A stretch of 40,992 nucleotides of DNA from Rhodobacteraceae bacterium CG17_big_fil_post_rev_8_21_14_2_50_63_15 (GCA_002783205.1 PFEY01000017.1:99570-140561), one strand, 5' to 3'; positions 16,610-26,039 are shown, counted from the first letter of the stretch. Made by a program: numbers and translations. The notes: generated from the letters alone by a model not told the origin.

Positions 16610-16647
16610 ATATGTTTCATATTAAGTCAGCTTTATTGACATTCCAA
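16610..16647 (-). promoter_or_regulatory. petP promoter with overlapping palindromic operator candidate
   Basis: The minus strand has TTGGAA (16647-16642), 17 bases, then TAATAT (16624-16619). The perfect palindrome ATATG-TTT-CATAT (16610-16622) overlaps the -10 box. MarR-family dimers commonly bind such inverted repeats. A TTGACA on the plus strand at 16636-16641 may belong to ilvE, but its -10 is poor. Confidence 0.5.
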
Positions 16648-16746
16648 GATCTAACTGCTAGCCACGCTCAGTTTTTGCGCAATTATATGTCCGAGATTGA
16701 CGTAATACACGCAATAAATGCAAATCAGGTGGAGGGGAGACGTAAA

Positions 16747-17613
16747 ATGTCTGGCTATGACGATCGTGATGGCAAAATCTGGATGGATGGCAAACTTGTC
16801 GAATGGCGGGATGCCAATGTGCATATCCTGACCCATGCGCTCCATTATGCCAGCTCGGTCTTTGAGGGTGAGCGCTGTTATGATGGCCGCGTGTTCAAAA
16901 GCCGCGATCATGCCGCCCGCCTTCTCAGGTCAGGCGATCTGATGGATATGGCGATTCCCTATACCGTGGATGAGATCGAGGCCGCCAAGCGCACCGTGCT
17001 CGAGGCGAACAACCTGACCAACGCCTATGTCCGCGTTGTCGCCTTTCGTGGCGCCGGTCCCGACATGGGCGTGGCCGCCGCGCGCAATCCGATCCGCATG
17101 GCGGTGACGGCCTGGGAATGGGGCAACTATTACGGCGATGCCAAGACGCGCGGCGCCAAGCTCGACATCGCCAAGTGGAAACGCCCCAGTCCAGAGACGA
17201 TCCCCACCGCCGCCAAGGCCGCAGGCCTCTACATGATCTGCACCATGTCCAAACACGCGGCCGAGGCCAAGGGCTGCTCGGATGCGTTGTTCCTCGACTA
17301 TCGCGGCTATGTGGCCGAGGCGACCGGCGCCAACATCTTCTTCGTCAAGGATGGCGAGGTCCACACGCCCTTGCCCGATGCGATCCTCAACGGTCTCACC
17401 CGGCAGACCGTGATCGGGATGCTCAAGGATCGCCAGATCAAGGTGCATGAACGCCACATCATGCCCGAGGAACTCGAAGGCTTCGAACAATGCTGGCTCA
17501 CCGGATCTGCCGCCGAGGTGACGCCGGTCGGAGAGATCGGCCCCTATCGCTTCGAGGTCGGCAGCCTGACCCGCGAGGTGGCGGAGGCCTACGAGGCGCT
17601 GGTGCGCGCCTGA
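16747..17613 (+). CDS. ilvE: branched-chain amino acid aminotransferase
   Basis: This fold-type IV PLP aminotransferase catalyses the last step of leucine, isoleucine and valine synthesis. The 288-residue product has LTHALHYASSVFEGERCY near the N-terminus, the PLP-binding Lys157 in ETIPTAAKAAGLY, and later EATGANIFFVKDGEVHTP and LTGSAAEVTPVGEI. ATG 16747 is chosen for the strong GGAGGGGAG upstream; upstream in-frame codons to 16579 run through the promoter region. A hairpin follows the stop. Confidence 0.95.
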   Translation: MSGYDDRDGKIWMDGKLVEWRDANVHILTHALHYASSVFEGERCYDGRVFKSRDHAARLLRSGDLMDMAIPYTVDEIEAAKRTVLEANNLTNAYVRVVAFRGAGPDMGVAAARNPIRMAVTAWEWGNYYGDAKTRGAKLDIAKWKRPSPETIPTAAKAAGLYMICTMSKHAAEAKGCSDALFLDYRGYVAEATGANIFFVKDGEVHTPLPDAILNGLTRQTVIGMLKDRQIKVHERHIMPEELEGFEQCWLTGSAAEVTPVGEIGPYRFEVGSLTREVAEAYEALVRA

Positions 17614-18380
17614 GCAGGTGTCCGATCGACCCCAACCGGGGCGATTCGCAGCCTGACGGCTGCGCAATCGGATCGCTCCGGCTGTTGTCTTATCAGGTGG
17701 ACTCGCGTTAAGGTTGTATCCCCGGAGGACAACCGGCGGACTTTTGCCGCATTCTTTTGCTGCAACGCGGCAAGCCCCGATTTGAGCGGGTATCGTTTCC
17801 AGATAACTGTCAAATCTACGGAAGACCGACAGATTTAGCGCGTTTTTCTGAGCATTATACCTCAACTTGGTAAATTTTTTCCATGGCTGTTTCCATACTG
17901 AGGACAGTTTCGCCTGGACCCTTCATTACCGATTTTGTTGCAGTGCAGAATATGGCATCAAAAAGTTGAATTCTGGCAAATTCAAGGCTGACCATTCCCC
18001 TTGCTCAAGGCCCGGCTCCGCTTGATGCGGCCTTCGGGCCCTGTCGGCAAGGTGGCAGGCAACTACTCCCAGGGTTGTAAAGTGTCTGCTTTATTGACTT
18101 ATTCCCTGTCAGGGCGCATTTTCATAAAGGTGTTAAAGTTGCTGTTTATAAAGGTATTTGGCAGGTTGCAGGCAACGATCTGTCAGGTTTGGGGGATGTG
18201 AAGCAATCTGAAGATCCGGGAATGTCTGACCTGCATCGCAAGAGGGGCAGGGGAATATTCCGGCTCGCCGAGACGATCTGCCAACTCACTCTGGACTCTG
18301 GCGAATCTGTGGTGCTAATGCGGCAAGCCCTGCGATGTTGAGTGTGAATGTAACGGTCAAGTGGTCTTGGGAGTTCAACA
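17614..18380. other. long intergenic region before the sugar transferase
   Basis: About 767 bases without a defensible gene. Visible elements are the ilvE hairpin, a TGCCGC/GCGGCA inverted repeat near 17746-17773, and a two-part palindrome at 18009-18040 (GGCCCG…CGGGCC outer, CCGC…GCGG inner). There are also a palindrome GTTGC-AG-GCAAC near 18165 and two ATAAAGGT repeats near 18125 and 18149. AT content is higher than in the neighbours over 17820-17990. A 66-codon frame at 18001-18201 shows no family signature. The size suggests regulatory sequence for the exopolysaccharide-type gene downstream. Confidence 0.6.
17643..17669 (+). terminator. hairpin after ilvE
   Basis: CGCAGCC-TGAC-GGCTGCG (17647-17664) is a perfect 7-bp stem. 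It is extended by GATT (17643-17646) against AATC (17666-17669) with one bulge. It begins 30 bases after the ilvE stop. No T-run follows. Confidence 0.45.
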
Positions 18381-19070
18381 ATGTCATTTCGTGTTTTGCG
18401 AGCGTCTGAGCGGATATATTCCCCCAAACTGGTTCAGGATCGAAAGATCCTGCCGGTGTCACCCAATTCATACAACCTCGGCCTCAAACGCGCTCTCGAC
18501 ATCTTTCTCGTCATGGTAGCGGCCGTTCCGGCATTGCTCATTGTCGCTCTCCTGGCTGTGCTGATTGCCTGCGATGGAAAATCCCCGTTTTTCTCGCAGC
18601 AGCGCGTCGGCCGTAACGGACGCCTCTTCCGCATGTGGAAGTTGCGCAGCATGATGGTCGGTGCCGAGGCGCAGCTGGAAACCTGCCTTGCGGCCTGCCC
18701 GCAACGACGTCGTGAATGGAACGAAAGCCAGAAGTTGCGCCACGATCCGCGGATCACCCGGATTGGGCATCTGATCCGCAAGACCTCGATGGACGAACTG
18801 CCGCAACTGTGGAACGTGTTTAGGGGCGATATGTCAATTGTCGGACCGCGCCCGATGTTGCCATCGCAGCGCGCGATTTATCCCGGAACGGCTTATTATG
18901 CGATGCGTCCGGGCATCACCGGCTATTGGCAAGTCTCCGCGCGCAATGACAGCAGCTTTGCCGACCGGGCCCGTTTCGATGCCAGCTACCTTCGGGAGAT
19001 GTCACTGATAACCGATCTCAAGGTCATGATTTGCACCGTGCGTGTCGTGCTGACCGGCACCGGTTGCTGA
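18381..19070 (+). CDS. ExoY-like bacterial sugar transferase (initiating glycosyl-phosphate transferase)
   Basis: The 229-residue membrane enzyme of the Bac_transf family transfers a sugar phosphate from UDP-sugar to undecaprenyl phosphate, the first step of exopolysaccharide repeat synthesis. It has one membrane segment at about residues 38-63 (LDIFLVMVAAVPALL…). The hallmark blocks follow: FSQQRVGRNGRLFRMWKLRSM, RKTSMDELPQLWNVFRGDMS, IVGPRPMLP, and RPGITGYWQVSARN. GGGAG precedes the ATG by seven bases. No other polysaccharide genes adjoin it, so the remainder of its pathway must lie elsewhere. Confidence 0.92.
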   Translation: MSFRVLRASERIYSPKLVQDRKILPVSPNSYNLGLKRALDIFLVMVAAVPALLIVALLAVLIACDGKSPFFSQQRVGRNGRLFRMWKLRSMMVGAEAQLETCLAACPQRRREWNESQKLRHDPRITRIGHLIRKTSMDELPQLWNVFRGDMSIVGPRPMLPSQRAIYPGTAYYAMRPGITGYWQVSARNDSSFADRARFDASYLREMSLITDLKVMICTVRVVLTGTGC

Positions 19071-19131
19071 TCAACCTTCCGCGTCCGATTCCTCTCTGTC
19101 CTGCCCGGCCCGTTTGCGGCACAAGGGTCTG

Positions 19132-19632
19132 ATGACACCCGATGACCTCGTCCTGACGCCGATTGGCCTGCGGTTTCGTGGCCAGCTCTTTCCGTGCTCC
19201 ATCGGCCGGGGCGGGCTGACCGAGCGCAAGCGCGAGGGCGATGGCGCCACGCCGGTCGGCACGCATCGGATCGTCGGGATGCTCTATCGTCCCGACCGCA
19301 TGGCGCGTCCCGCCGATTGGGCGCTGCCACTCCGGCCCAATGATCTGTGGTCGGACGATCCACAAGATGCTGATTACAACATGATGGTGCGCGCGCCCTA
19401 TGCGCACAGCCACGAGAGACTGTGCCGCGGCGACCCGCTCTATGACCTCATTCTCGTCACTGACTGGAACTGGCCCTATGCGGTGCGCGGGCGCGGCTCC
19501 TGCATCTTCATCCACCAATGGCGGCGTCCGGGCTATCCCACCGCCGGATGCATCGGTCTCAGACGCGATCATCTGCTGCATATCGCGCGCCAGATTACCT
19601 ATGGCGCGCGGTTGATCGTGCCGCCGCGCTGA
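19132..19632 (+). CDS. L,D-transpeptidase-like (YkuD family) protein
   Basis: The 166-residue product ends with IFIHQWRRPGYPTAGCIGLRRDHL. This matches the catalytic His…Gly-Cys motif of YkuD-type L,D-transpeptidases (H-x(n)-G-C-x-x-L). Early GDGATPVGTHRIVGMLYRPDR is also typical. There is no obvious signal peptide, so whether it acts in the periplasm is uncertain; some family members are short stand-alone catalytic domains of this kind. ATG 19132 follows AAGG at fair spacing; a TTG 18 bases earlier is the alternative. Confidence 0.82.
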   Translation: MTPDDLVLTPIGLRFRGQLFPCSIGRGGLTERKREGDGATPVGTHRIVGMLYRPDRMARPADWALPLRPNDLWSDDPQDADYNMMVRAPYAHSHERLCRGDPLYDLILVTDWNWPYAVRGRGSCIFIHQWRRPGYPTAGCIGLRRDHLLHIARQITYGARLIVPPR

Positions 19633-19635
19633 GGC

Positions 19636-20025
19636 TTATTCGGGATATTTGCGCGTTGCGGTGGCGCGGGCCAGAACCTTTCTGTCGGCGCGGGCCGTGG
19701 CGGTCCAGACATAGGTATGCACACCGCCCGGCGGACAGGGGCTTTTGTATTTGAAGGCTCCGAAAGGTAATTTTCCGTCACTCCCGACCTTCAAGCGACC
19801 ACCGCCGTGGCTATAATTGGGCGCATCGCGATCCTTGAGGGTGAATTCGATCGAGGTGGTGCCGGCGGGAACGCCGCGTAGAACAAAGGCGGGGCTGCCG
19901 ACGGTATTGGGATTGCCCGTGCGGCAGGATGGAATGTCGCCCCACTCAAACGAGATGGTAAATTCTGCGGCAGCCGTGGTTGCGGTCAGGGCAAGCGCGG
20001 CAAGGGACAGGGAGAAAAGGCGCAT
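19636..20025 (-). CDS. secreted PEBP/YbhB-family protein
   Basis: The 129-residue product starts with a clear signal peptide (MRLFSLSLAALALTATTAAA, cleavage before EF). The mature part resembles phosphatidylethanolamine-binding/YbhB proteins: SPAFVLRGVP, IEFTLKDRDAPNYSHGGG, and a C-terminal FKYKSPCPPGGVHTYVWTATA corresponding to the family's GPCPP…HRY block. Two cysteines could form a disulfide. The biological role of bacterial members is poorly defined. It converges on the L,D-transpeptidase gene with a three-base gap. Confidence 0.78.
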   Translation of the reverse strand: MRLFSLSLAALALTATTAAAEFTISFEWGDIPSCRTGNPNTVGSPAFVLRGVPAGTTSIEFTLKDRDAPNYSHGGGRLKVGSDGKLPFGAFKYKSPCPPGGVHTYVWTATARADRKVLARATATRKYPE

Positions 20026-20103
20026 GAATTTTACTCCAGATGGATGACTGTCTGAAATGCTAGACGAACTCACCCAATCTGGCAAATTTCCAATGTTGTT
20101 GCC

Positions 20104-20757
20104 TCAGCCGTAATCGCGTTCACCAAAAATGGCAGAGCCCACGCGGATATGCGTGGCACCTTGGGCAATCGCGCGCTCAAAATCGCCACTCATGCCCATC
20201 GAGAGGCCCGAGAGACCGTTGCGTGCCGCCATTTTGGCCAGAAGCGCGAAATGAAGGCTTGGTTCTTCCTCCACCGGCGGGATGCACATCAATCCCCGCA
20301 CCGGCAGATCGAGCGCCCGGCAGGCCGCGACAAAGCCATCCACATCGCCGGGCAGAACGCCCGCCTTTTGCGGTTCTTCGCCGGTGTTGACCTGCACGAA
20401 GAGATCGGGACAGTGCCCCATTTCCTGTGCCAGACGTGCGATGGCCTGAGCGATCTTGGGGCGGTCGACGGAATGGATGGCCTGAAACATTTCCATCGCC
20501 TGCCGGGCCTTGTTGCTCTGCAGGGGGCCGATGAGGTGCAGGATGATGCCGGAATAGCGCTGTTGAAAGCTGGGCCAGCGGCCGGCCGCCTCTTGCACCC
20601 GGTTTTCGCCAAAGACCCGATGCCCTTGGTCAAGAACGGCGGCGACGCGATCCTCGGGTTGCACCTTGGAGACGGCGATCAATTCCACATCCCCTAGCGC
20701 GCGCCCTGCTGCGGCGCAGGCCTTGTCCATCCGTGCCCTGATTTCGCTTAGACCCAT
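20104..20757 (-). CDS. YggS/PLPBP-family pyridoxal-phosphate-binding protein
   Basis: The 217-residue single-domain PLP protein is homologous to alanine racemase's barrel. Lys31 in ELIAVSKVQP is the PLP lysine. HLIGPLQSNKARQAMEMFQAIHSVD and GLSMGMSGDFERAIAQGATHIRVGSAIFGER are conserved family blocks. It acts in vitamin B6 homeostasis rather than as a racemase. It is divergent from the DUF3576 lipoprotein, with 137 bases between the starts. Confidence 0.93.
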   Translation of the reverse strand: MGLSEIRARMDKACAAAGRALGDVELIAVSKVQPEDRVAAVLDQGHRVFGENRVQEAAGRWPSFQQRYSGIILHLIGPLQSNKARQAMEMFQAIHSVDRPKIAQAIARLAQEMGHCPDLFVQVNTGEEPQKAGVLPGDVDGFVAACRALDLPVRGLMCIPPVEEEPSLHFALLAKMAARNGLSGLSMGMSGDFERAIAQGATHIRVGSAIFGERDYG

Positions 20758-20894
20758 GACCGTCCTCTTTCATTGCCTTGGCTCTTGCATGCCACAGGGG
20801 CCGCCCCCGGCACAAGTGCGCGACAGGCTGTCAAACGGCTTGCCCCTTGGCCCCGCCTTGGATAGTAGAGATGGAAACAATTCCGGACGGTGCC

Positions 20895-21374
20895 ATGACC
20901 CAATCGCGTTTCAAGATCGCTGGCCTGACAGTGGCCTGCCTCGTTCTTCTGGTCGGTTGCGGTGCTTTCAAGAACGCGAAACTCGACGAAGAAGCGATGC
21001 GCGTCAAATCCGGGCGCCAAAAGCAGGTGGCCCCGGGTGACGGATCCATTTTCGATGCCTTCCGCGGTGCCAAGGACACGGTCAAAGTCAACCGATTCCT
21101 GTGGAGTGCTGCGCTGCAAGTCCTTGATTTCCTGCCGGTCGAAACAGCCGATCCCTTTACCGGCGTGATTTCGACCGGGTTTGGCAGACCACCGGGGGGC
21201 GGCCAGGCCTATCGTGCGACCGTGCTGATCAGCGATCCCGCGCTCGATGCGCGCTCGCTCAATGTGGCATTGCAAACCCAGAGCGGCCCCGTCGATGCCG
21301 CCACCGAGCGTGCAGTCGAGGATGCGATTCTCAATCGCGCCCGGCAATTGCGGATTCAGGCTGCGCGGTATTGA
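20895..21374 (+). CDS. DUF3576 family lipoprotein
   Basis: The 159-residue product has a lipoprotein signal (FKIAGLTVACLVLLVGCGAF, lipobox LVGC). Its body reads VNRFLWSAALQVLDFLPVETADPFTGVISTGFG, matching the DUF3576 pattern of ‘WxAxLxxLxFLPLxxADPFGGVI’. Function is unknown; it is an envelope protein of alphaproteobacteria. ATG 20895 is chosen because the signal begins there; the open frame's upstream 39 codons look non-coding. Elsewhere I recall DUF3576 genes upstream of leuS in related genomes; here a reversed glycosyltransferase intervenes. Confidence 0.85.
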   Translation: MTQSRFKIAGLTVACLVLLVGCGAFKNAKLDEEAMRVKSGRQKQVAPGDGSIFDAFRGAKDTVKVNRFLWSAALQVLDFLPVETADPFTGVISTGFGRPPGGGQAYRATVLISDPALDARSLNVALQTQSGPVDAATERAVEDAILNRARQLRIQAARY

Positions 21375-21380
21375 CGCGGC

Positions 21381-21434
21381 GGGGTTGGGGGCCAGCCCCC
21401 AAACCCCCGGGATATTTGCGGCCAGAAGAAAGGC
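21381..21434. terminator. bidirectional terminator-like repeat with conserved tail
   Basis: GGGGTTGGGGG (21381-21391) and CCCCCAAACCCC (21396-21407) form a strong hairpin between two converging genes. It is followed by CGGGATATTTGCGGCCAGAA and GAAAG. From memory this CCCGGGATATTT…CCAGAAGAAA tail recurs between genes in many Rhodobacterales, so it is probably a dispersed repeat as well as a transcription end. Confidence 0.6.
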
Positions 21435-21440
21435 AAGCGG

Positions 21441-22691
21441 TCAGTCGGACGCGGACTGCAGCATCACGTTGCTGACCCAGTCGATCTGACGCGGCAGGCA
21501 GATCGTTCTCAGGTCATAACCCGTGCGGACAAGATCGCGCGCCGCGCCGCCAAGACGCTGACGCGCCGCGCGATCCTCGAGAAGCTCGCAGATCTCCGAG
21601 AGCAAGGCGTCGGTATCGAAGAAATCCACCAGCCGCCCGGTGTTGTCCTGGGTCATGACTTCTCGCACCGGGGCGGTGTCGCTTGCGACAATCGCCGCAC
21701 CGCAGGCCATCGCCTCGAGCAGTGACCAGCTCAGCACGAAGGGGTAGGTGAGATAGACATGCACCCGGGTGATCTGCAAGAGCCGCAGGAACTGATCGTA
21801 GGGCAGCCGCCCGGCAAACCGCACGCGCGCCCAATCCGCATCCGGGATCTGGCCGCGCACCTCGTCGATGAAGACCTGCTTCCAGTTCTGCCCTGACGGC
21901 GGGCGGGCGCCATAGCTCACCTCGTCGCCACCGACGATGAGCACGGTGGCATTGGGCCGCGCGCGCAGGAGGCGCGGCAGGGCGCGCATGAAGATGTGAT
22001 AACCGCGATAGGGTTCCAGATTGCGGTTGACGAAGGTGATCACCTCATCGGCGCGGGTGAGATCGCAGACCCCGTCGAGGGTCAGCCGCGCCTCGGGGGC
22101 GGGACGTGCGAGGGTCGTGTCGATGCCGTCATGCACCACGCTGATCGCGGCCCGGAAGGGCGCGGGAAAGGTATCTGCCTGAAACCGCGTCGGGCTGATC
22201 CCGGCCTGGGCCTGATCGAAATGCAGGTGGTTGTTGATGTTCTTCATCCGGATGCGCAGCGTCTCGGCCTCGGCGTCAGGGCTGGCGAATTCCGGATCGA
22301 AATCGAGATGTGGCCAGTCGGCCTGATGATAGAGCTCGCAATAGAGCCCGAGCCGCGCCGCAGGCCAGACATCGCGCAGGAAAAGCGACTCGCCCCAGCC
22401 CGGATGCGCGAGGATGAGATCGGGCCTCAAGCCCTGATCGCGCAGGTCGCGCGCCGCCCGGTAACAGGCCTCGCCCCGCGTCACCTTGGTGTCGAGATCG
22501 AGAAGCCAGGGATGCACCTGCTGACCCGCGCGCGCGGGCAGGGCATAGGGCAGCATCTGCACGCCCTGCCATGTTGCAGGCTTCTTCACGCGCAGCGTCA
22601 GCGCCGTGCATTGATGGCCGCGCGCGGCCAGAGCCGGGGCCAGATGTTTGTACTGGCCCGGAAAATTCTGGTGAATGAACAGGATCTTCAT
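21441..22691 (-). CDS. glycosyltransferase family 4 protein
   Basis: The 416-residue GT-B enzyme starts [26 protein letters not shown]. The C-terminal half has [27 protein letters not shown] and [18 protein letters not shown], the nucleotide-sugar-binding E…E block of GT4. [20 protein letters not shown] opens the C-terminal domain. ATG 22691 is preferred; the frame's 160 upstream codons overlap leuS and are not plausible. It lies between the DUF3576 gene and leuS on the opposite strand. Acceptor and sugar are unknown; a cell-surface polysaccharide is a reasonable guess. Confidence 0.88.
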   Translation of the reverse strand: MKILFIHQNFPGQYKHLAPALAARGHQCTALTLRVKKPATWQGVQMLPYALPARAGQQVHPWLLDLDTKVTRGEACYRAARDLRDQGLRPDLILAHPGWGESLFLRDVWPAARLGLYCELYHQADWPHLDFDPEFASPDAEAETLRIRMKNINNHLHFDQAQAGISPTRFQADTFPAPFRAAISVVHDGIDTTLARPAPEARLTLDGVCDLTRADEVITFVNRNLEPYRGYHIFMRALPRLLRARPNATVLIVGGDEVSYGARPPSGQNWKQVFIDEVRGQIPDADWARVRFAGRLPYDQFLRLLQITRVHVYLTYPFVLSWSLLEAMACGAAIVASDTAPVREVMTQDNTGRLVDFFDTDALLSEICELLEDRAARQRLGGAARDLVRTGYDLRTICLPRQIDWVSNVMLQSASD

Positions 22692-22843
22692 GCCGTCCGC
22701 CGCTGGTTCTGTCCTGCTCGCCTTATAGGGGGCCCGCGCGCCCCGGCAAAGCCCTGCATTTTTGTGGCCTTCCCACTGGACCCGCGCGCGGCAACCGCCT
22801 ATCACGCCATGCAGCACGGGACACAGCAAGAGGGACGCCACCG

Positions 22844-25561
22844 ATGTCGCGCTACTCAGCCGCCGAGATCGAAGCGAAATGGCAGCAAGCCTGGGACACG
22901 GCCGGAATTTTCCGCGCGCGCCGTGATGCGACGCGGCCGAAATACTACGTGCTGGAAATGTTCCCCTATCCGTCGGGGCGGATCCATATGGGCCATGTGC
23001 GCAATTACACCATGGGCGACGTGGTGGCGCGCTACAAGATCGCGACCGGGCATAACGTGCTGCATCCGATGGGCTGGGATGCCTTTGGTATGCCCGCCGA
23101 GAATGCCGCCATGGCCAGCGGCGGCCATCCCAAGGACTGGACCTACGCCAACATTGAAACCATGCGCGCACAGATGAAGCCGCTTGGCCTCAGCATCGAC
23201 TGGAGCCGCGAATTCGCCACCTGCGATCCCGAATATTACGGCCAGCAACAGGCGCTCTTTCTCGATTTTCTCGACCATGGCCTCGTCTATCGCAAGAACG
23301 CAGTGGTGAACTGGGATCCGGTGGACATGACCGTTCTGGCCAATGAACAGGTGATCGACGGCAAGGGCTGGCGCTCGGGCGCCGATGTCGAACGGCGCGA
23401 ACTCACGCAATGGTTCTTCCGCATCTCGGATTTTGCCGAGGAATTGCTGGGCGCGCTCGACACTCTCGACAACTGGCCCGCAAAGGTGCGGCTGATGCAG
23501 GAAAACTGGATCGGCAAATCGCGCGGGCTGCAATTCGCCTTTGGCCTCATCGACGGCCTCGAGGGGCATGACCGGATCGAGGTCTATACCACCCGCCCCG
23601 ATACCCTCATGGGGGCCTCCTTCATCGGCATTTCTCCCGATCACCCGCTGGCCAAACGGCTTGAGGCCGAGTGCGCCGATGTCGCTGCCTTCTGCGCCGA
23701 GGCGCGCAAGGGGGGCACCACCGCAGAGGCCATTGAAAAGGCCGAGAAGCTGGGCTTTGACACCGGGTTGCGCGTGCGCCATCCCTTTGATACCGCTTGG
23801 GAATTGCCAGTCTATATTGCCAACTTCATCCTGATGGATTATGGCACCGGCGCGATCTTTGGTTGTCCGGGCCATGACCAGCGCGACCATGATTTTGCCC
23901 GCAAATACGACTTGCCCATCATCGACACCTTCCTGCCGCTCGAGGGCGCGCATGATATTCACGCGACACCCTATGTGCCGCTGAAATCAGAGCGCGTGCG
24001 CTACACGCGGCTCGTCGCGGGTGAGGAAATCCAGACCGGCGAGGCGGGCGTCGAGACCGCGATTGATTTCTGCGAGGCCAAAGGCGTGGGGCAGGGCGTG
24101 ACCAAGTTCCGCCTGCGCGATTGGGGCCTCTCGCGCCAGCGCTACTGGGGCTGTCCGATTCCGGTCGTGCATTGCGACACCTGCGGCGTAGTGCCGGAGC
24201 GCAAGGAAAACCTGCCCATCCGCCTGCCCGAGGATGTGAGTTTCGACGCACCCGGCAATCCGCTCGACCGCCATCCGACATGGGCTGCCTGCACCTGCCC
24301 GCGCTGCGGTGCGCCCGCGCGGCGCGAGACCGACACGATGGACACGTTTGTCGATTCAAGCTGGTATTACGCCCGCTTCACCGCCCCCCATGCCGCGACG
24401 CCGACCGACATGGCCGAGGCCGAATACTGGATGAACGTCGATCAGTATATCGGCGGCATCGAACACGCGATCCTGCACTTGCTCTATTCCCGCTTCTTCG
24501 CGCGCGCCATGCAGATCACCGGGCATCTGCCCGCCAAGGCGATAGAGCCCTTCGACGCGCTCTTCACGCAAGGGATGGTGACGCACTCAATCTATGAGTT
24601 GACGCATAATCAAGTTGATACCGGTATCGCCGGTAGCGGCCCAGAAGCCGATACAAAATTCGAGGAATACAGGCGTTCTGAGACACGTTTGCCTACCTAC
24701 TTGTTTCCAGAGGATGTAATCGAATTTACTGACTCATTCGGTGAGAAAAAGGCCCTCAAACGCTCATTGGTTGAGACCAATGAGGGCATATCAATCAATA
24801 CTCAGATGCTCGAATCTGCTTGGTTGCGTGAGTTTGAGGCAGGGACGGAGGTTCGTATCATCCCCTCCGCCAAGATGTCCAAATCCAAGAAGAACGTCGT
24901 CGATCCCTCCACCATCATCGCCCAATACGGCGCCGATACCGCCCGCTGGTTCGTCCTTTCCGACAGCCCCCCCGAGCGCGACGTGGAATGGACCGCCGCA
25001 GGTGCCGAGGCGGCGCATCGCCACCTCTCCCGGGTCTGGCGTCTTGCGTCAGAGATCGCGCAGAGCGACGCGCCCGCCAATCCAGAGGATGAGACGCTCT
25101 TGCGCGAGATGCACAAATGCATCGACGACGTGACCAAGGGCATCGACAGCTTCGGCTTCAACGCTGCCATCGCGCGGCTCTATGCCTTTACCAACACGCT
25201 GGCGAAATCGCAGGCCGGGCAGGCGGCGAAATCCACCGCCGCCCGCACCCTGGCACAACTCATGTCGCCGATGACCCCGCATCTGGCCGAGGATGTCTGG
25301 TCCATGTTGGGCGGTGAGAACCTTGTCACCATCGCCCCCTGGCCCGTCGCCGATCCCCAGATGCTGATCGACGAGACGGTCATCCTGCCGATCCAGATCA
25401 ACGGCAAACGCCGCGCCGAAATCTCGGTGCCCGCCGATCTGCCCGAATCCGAGGTTGAAAAGATCGCGCTGGCCCACGATGCTGTGGTCAAGGCGCTGGA
25501 TGGGGCCCAGCCCAGAAAGATCATCGTTGTCCCCGGTCGGATCGTCAATGTCGTGCTTTAG
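22844..25561 (+). CDS. leuS: leucyl-tRNA synthetase with an unusual insertion
   Basis: It attaches leucine to tRNA-Leu. The 905-residue product has the class I HIGH motif as [12 protein letters not shown] around residue 49 and the KMSKSK loop at residues 677-682. The editing domain lies between ([12 protein letters not shown]; the [20 protein letters not shown] region), followed by the anticodon-binding and C-terminal domains ([11 protein letters not shown]). Typical bacterial LeuRS is about 850-870 residues. The excess lies at residues 582-669, a low-GC segment described separately, inside or beside the leucine-specific domain. The frame is uninterrupted. It heads leuS-lptE-holA. Confidence 0.97.
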   Translation: MSRYSAAEIEAKWQQAWDTAGIFRARRDATRPKYYVLEMFPYPSGRIHMGHVRNYTMGDVVARYKIATGHNVLHPMGWDAFGMPAENAAMASGGHPKDWTYANIETMRAQMKPLGLSIDWSREFATCDPEYYGQQQALFLDFLDHGLVYRKNAVVNWDPVDMTVLANEQVIDGKGWRSGADVERRELTQWFFRISDFAEELLGALDTLDNWPAKVRLMQENWIGKSRGLQFAFGLIDGLEGHDRIEVYTTRPDTLMGASFIGISPDHPLAKRLEAECADVAAFCAEARKGGTTAEAIEKAEKLGFDTGLRVRHPFDTAWELPVYIANFILMDYGTGAIFGCPGHDQRDHDFARKYDLPIIDTFLPLEGAHDIHATPYVPLKSERVRYTRLVAGEEIQTGEAGVETAIDFCEAKGVGQGVTKFRLRDWGLSRQRYWGCPIPVVHCDTCGVVPERKENLPIRLPEDVSFDAPGNPLDRHPTWAACTCPRCGAPARRETDTMDTFVDSSWYYARFTAPHAATPTDMAEAEYWMNVDQYIGGIEHAILHLLYSRFFARAMQITGHLPAKAIEPFDALFTQGMVTHSIYELTHNQVDTGIAGSGPEADTKFEEYRRSETRLPTYLFPEDVIEFTDSFGEKKALKRSLVETNEGISINTQMLESAWLREFEAGTEVRIIPSAKMSKSKKNVVDPSTIIAQYGADTARWFVLSDSPPERDVEWTAAGAEAAHRHLSRVWRLASEIAQSDAPANPEDETLLREMHKCIDDVTKGIDSFGFNAAIARLYAFTNTLAKSQAGQAAKSTAARTLAQLMSPMTPHLAEDVWSMLGGENLVTIAPWPVADPQMLIDETVILPIQINGKRRAEISVPADLPESEVEKIALAHDAVVKALDGAQPRKIIVVPGRIVNVVL
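24587..24850 (+). other. low-GC in-frame segment of leuS with perfect hairpin
   Basis: By my hand count about 47% of roughly 268 bases here are G or C, against a visibly GC-rich remainder of the gene. Codons rare elsewhere in the window (ATA, AGG, TTG, AAA, TTA-type) cluster here. It encodes about 88 residues between THSIY and [15 protein letters not shown], and includes CTCATTGGT-TGAG-ACCAATGAG at 24763-24784. The boundaries are sharp on both sides. Confidence 0.7.
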
Positions 25562-26039
25562 TCGCCGAGGCTTGCTGCTGAGCAGCCTGTTCCTTCTTGC
25601 CGCTTGCGGCTTCAGCCCGGCCTATGCGCCCTCCGGCGCCGGAGACGCGTTGCTCAACCGGGTGCAGATCACGGCCCCTTCGACCCGCGCCGGTTTCCTG
25701 CTCACCCAAGAGCTTGAGTCCCGCCTTGGCCGCGTGCCGGACGCCCGCTTTGAGCTGAGCCCCACGATCCTTCTCAGGTCCACGAGCAGCGCCATCTCCG
25801 AGGACAACGTGGCGACGCGGTTAAACCTTCTGGGACGGGTTGATTATGTCCTGCGCGACCGCACGACCGACACCATCGTCAGCACCGGCAGCGTCGACAG
25901 TTTCAACGGCTATTCCACCTCTGGCACACCGGTCGCGGTTCAGGCCGCCGAGCGCGATGCCGAGGCGCGGCTGATGCGCATCCTTGCCGATCAGTTGATC
26001 ACCCGTCTGCTTGCCGTTGCCCACTCTCTGCCGGAATGA
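25548..26039 (+). CDS. lptE: LPS-assembly lipoprotein LptE
   Basis: The 163-residue product is an outer-membrane lipoprotein that plugs LptD during lipopolysaccharide export. The signal ends LFLLAAC, with Cys20 as the lipidated residue, followed by [10 protein letters not shown], typical of alphaproteobacterial LptE. The body shows [11 protein letters not shown] and RVDYVLRD. Its ATG lies within the last codons of leuS (14-base overlap), and its stop overlaps the holA start by four bases. The leuS-lptE-holA order is widespread in proteobacteria and supports the call. Confidence 0.9.
   Translation: MSCFSRRGLLLSSLFLLAACGFSPAYAPSGAGDALLNRVQITAPSTRAGFLLTQELESRLGRVPDARFELSPTILLRSTSSAISEDNVATRLNLLGRVDYVLRDRTTDTIVSTGSVDSFNGYSTSGTPVAVQAAERDAEARLMRILADQLITRLLAVAHSLPE

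Noticed and set aside
18001..18201. 66-codon frame upstream of the sugar transferase
   Set aside because: It crosses the 18009-18040 palindrome, has no recognisable motif or ribosome site, and its codon use is unlike the neighbours.
24587..24850. Frameshift or pseudogenisation of leuS
   Set aside because: The frame stays open through the odd segment and both flanks keep the catalytic motifs, so the gene appears intact.
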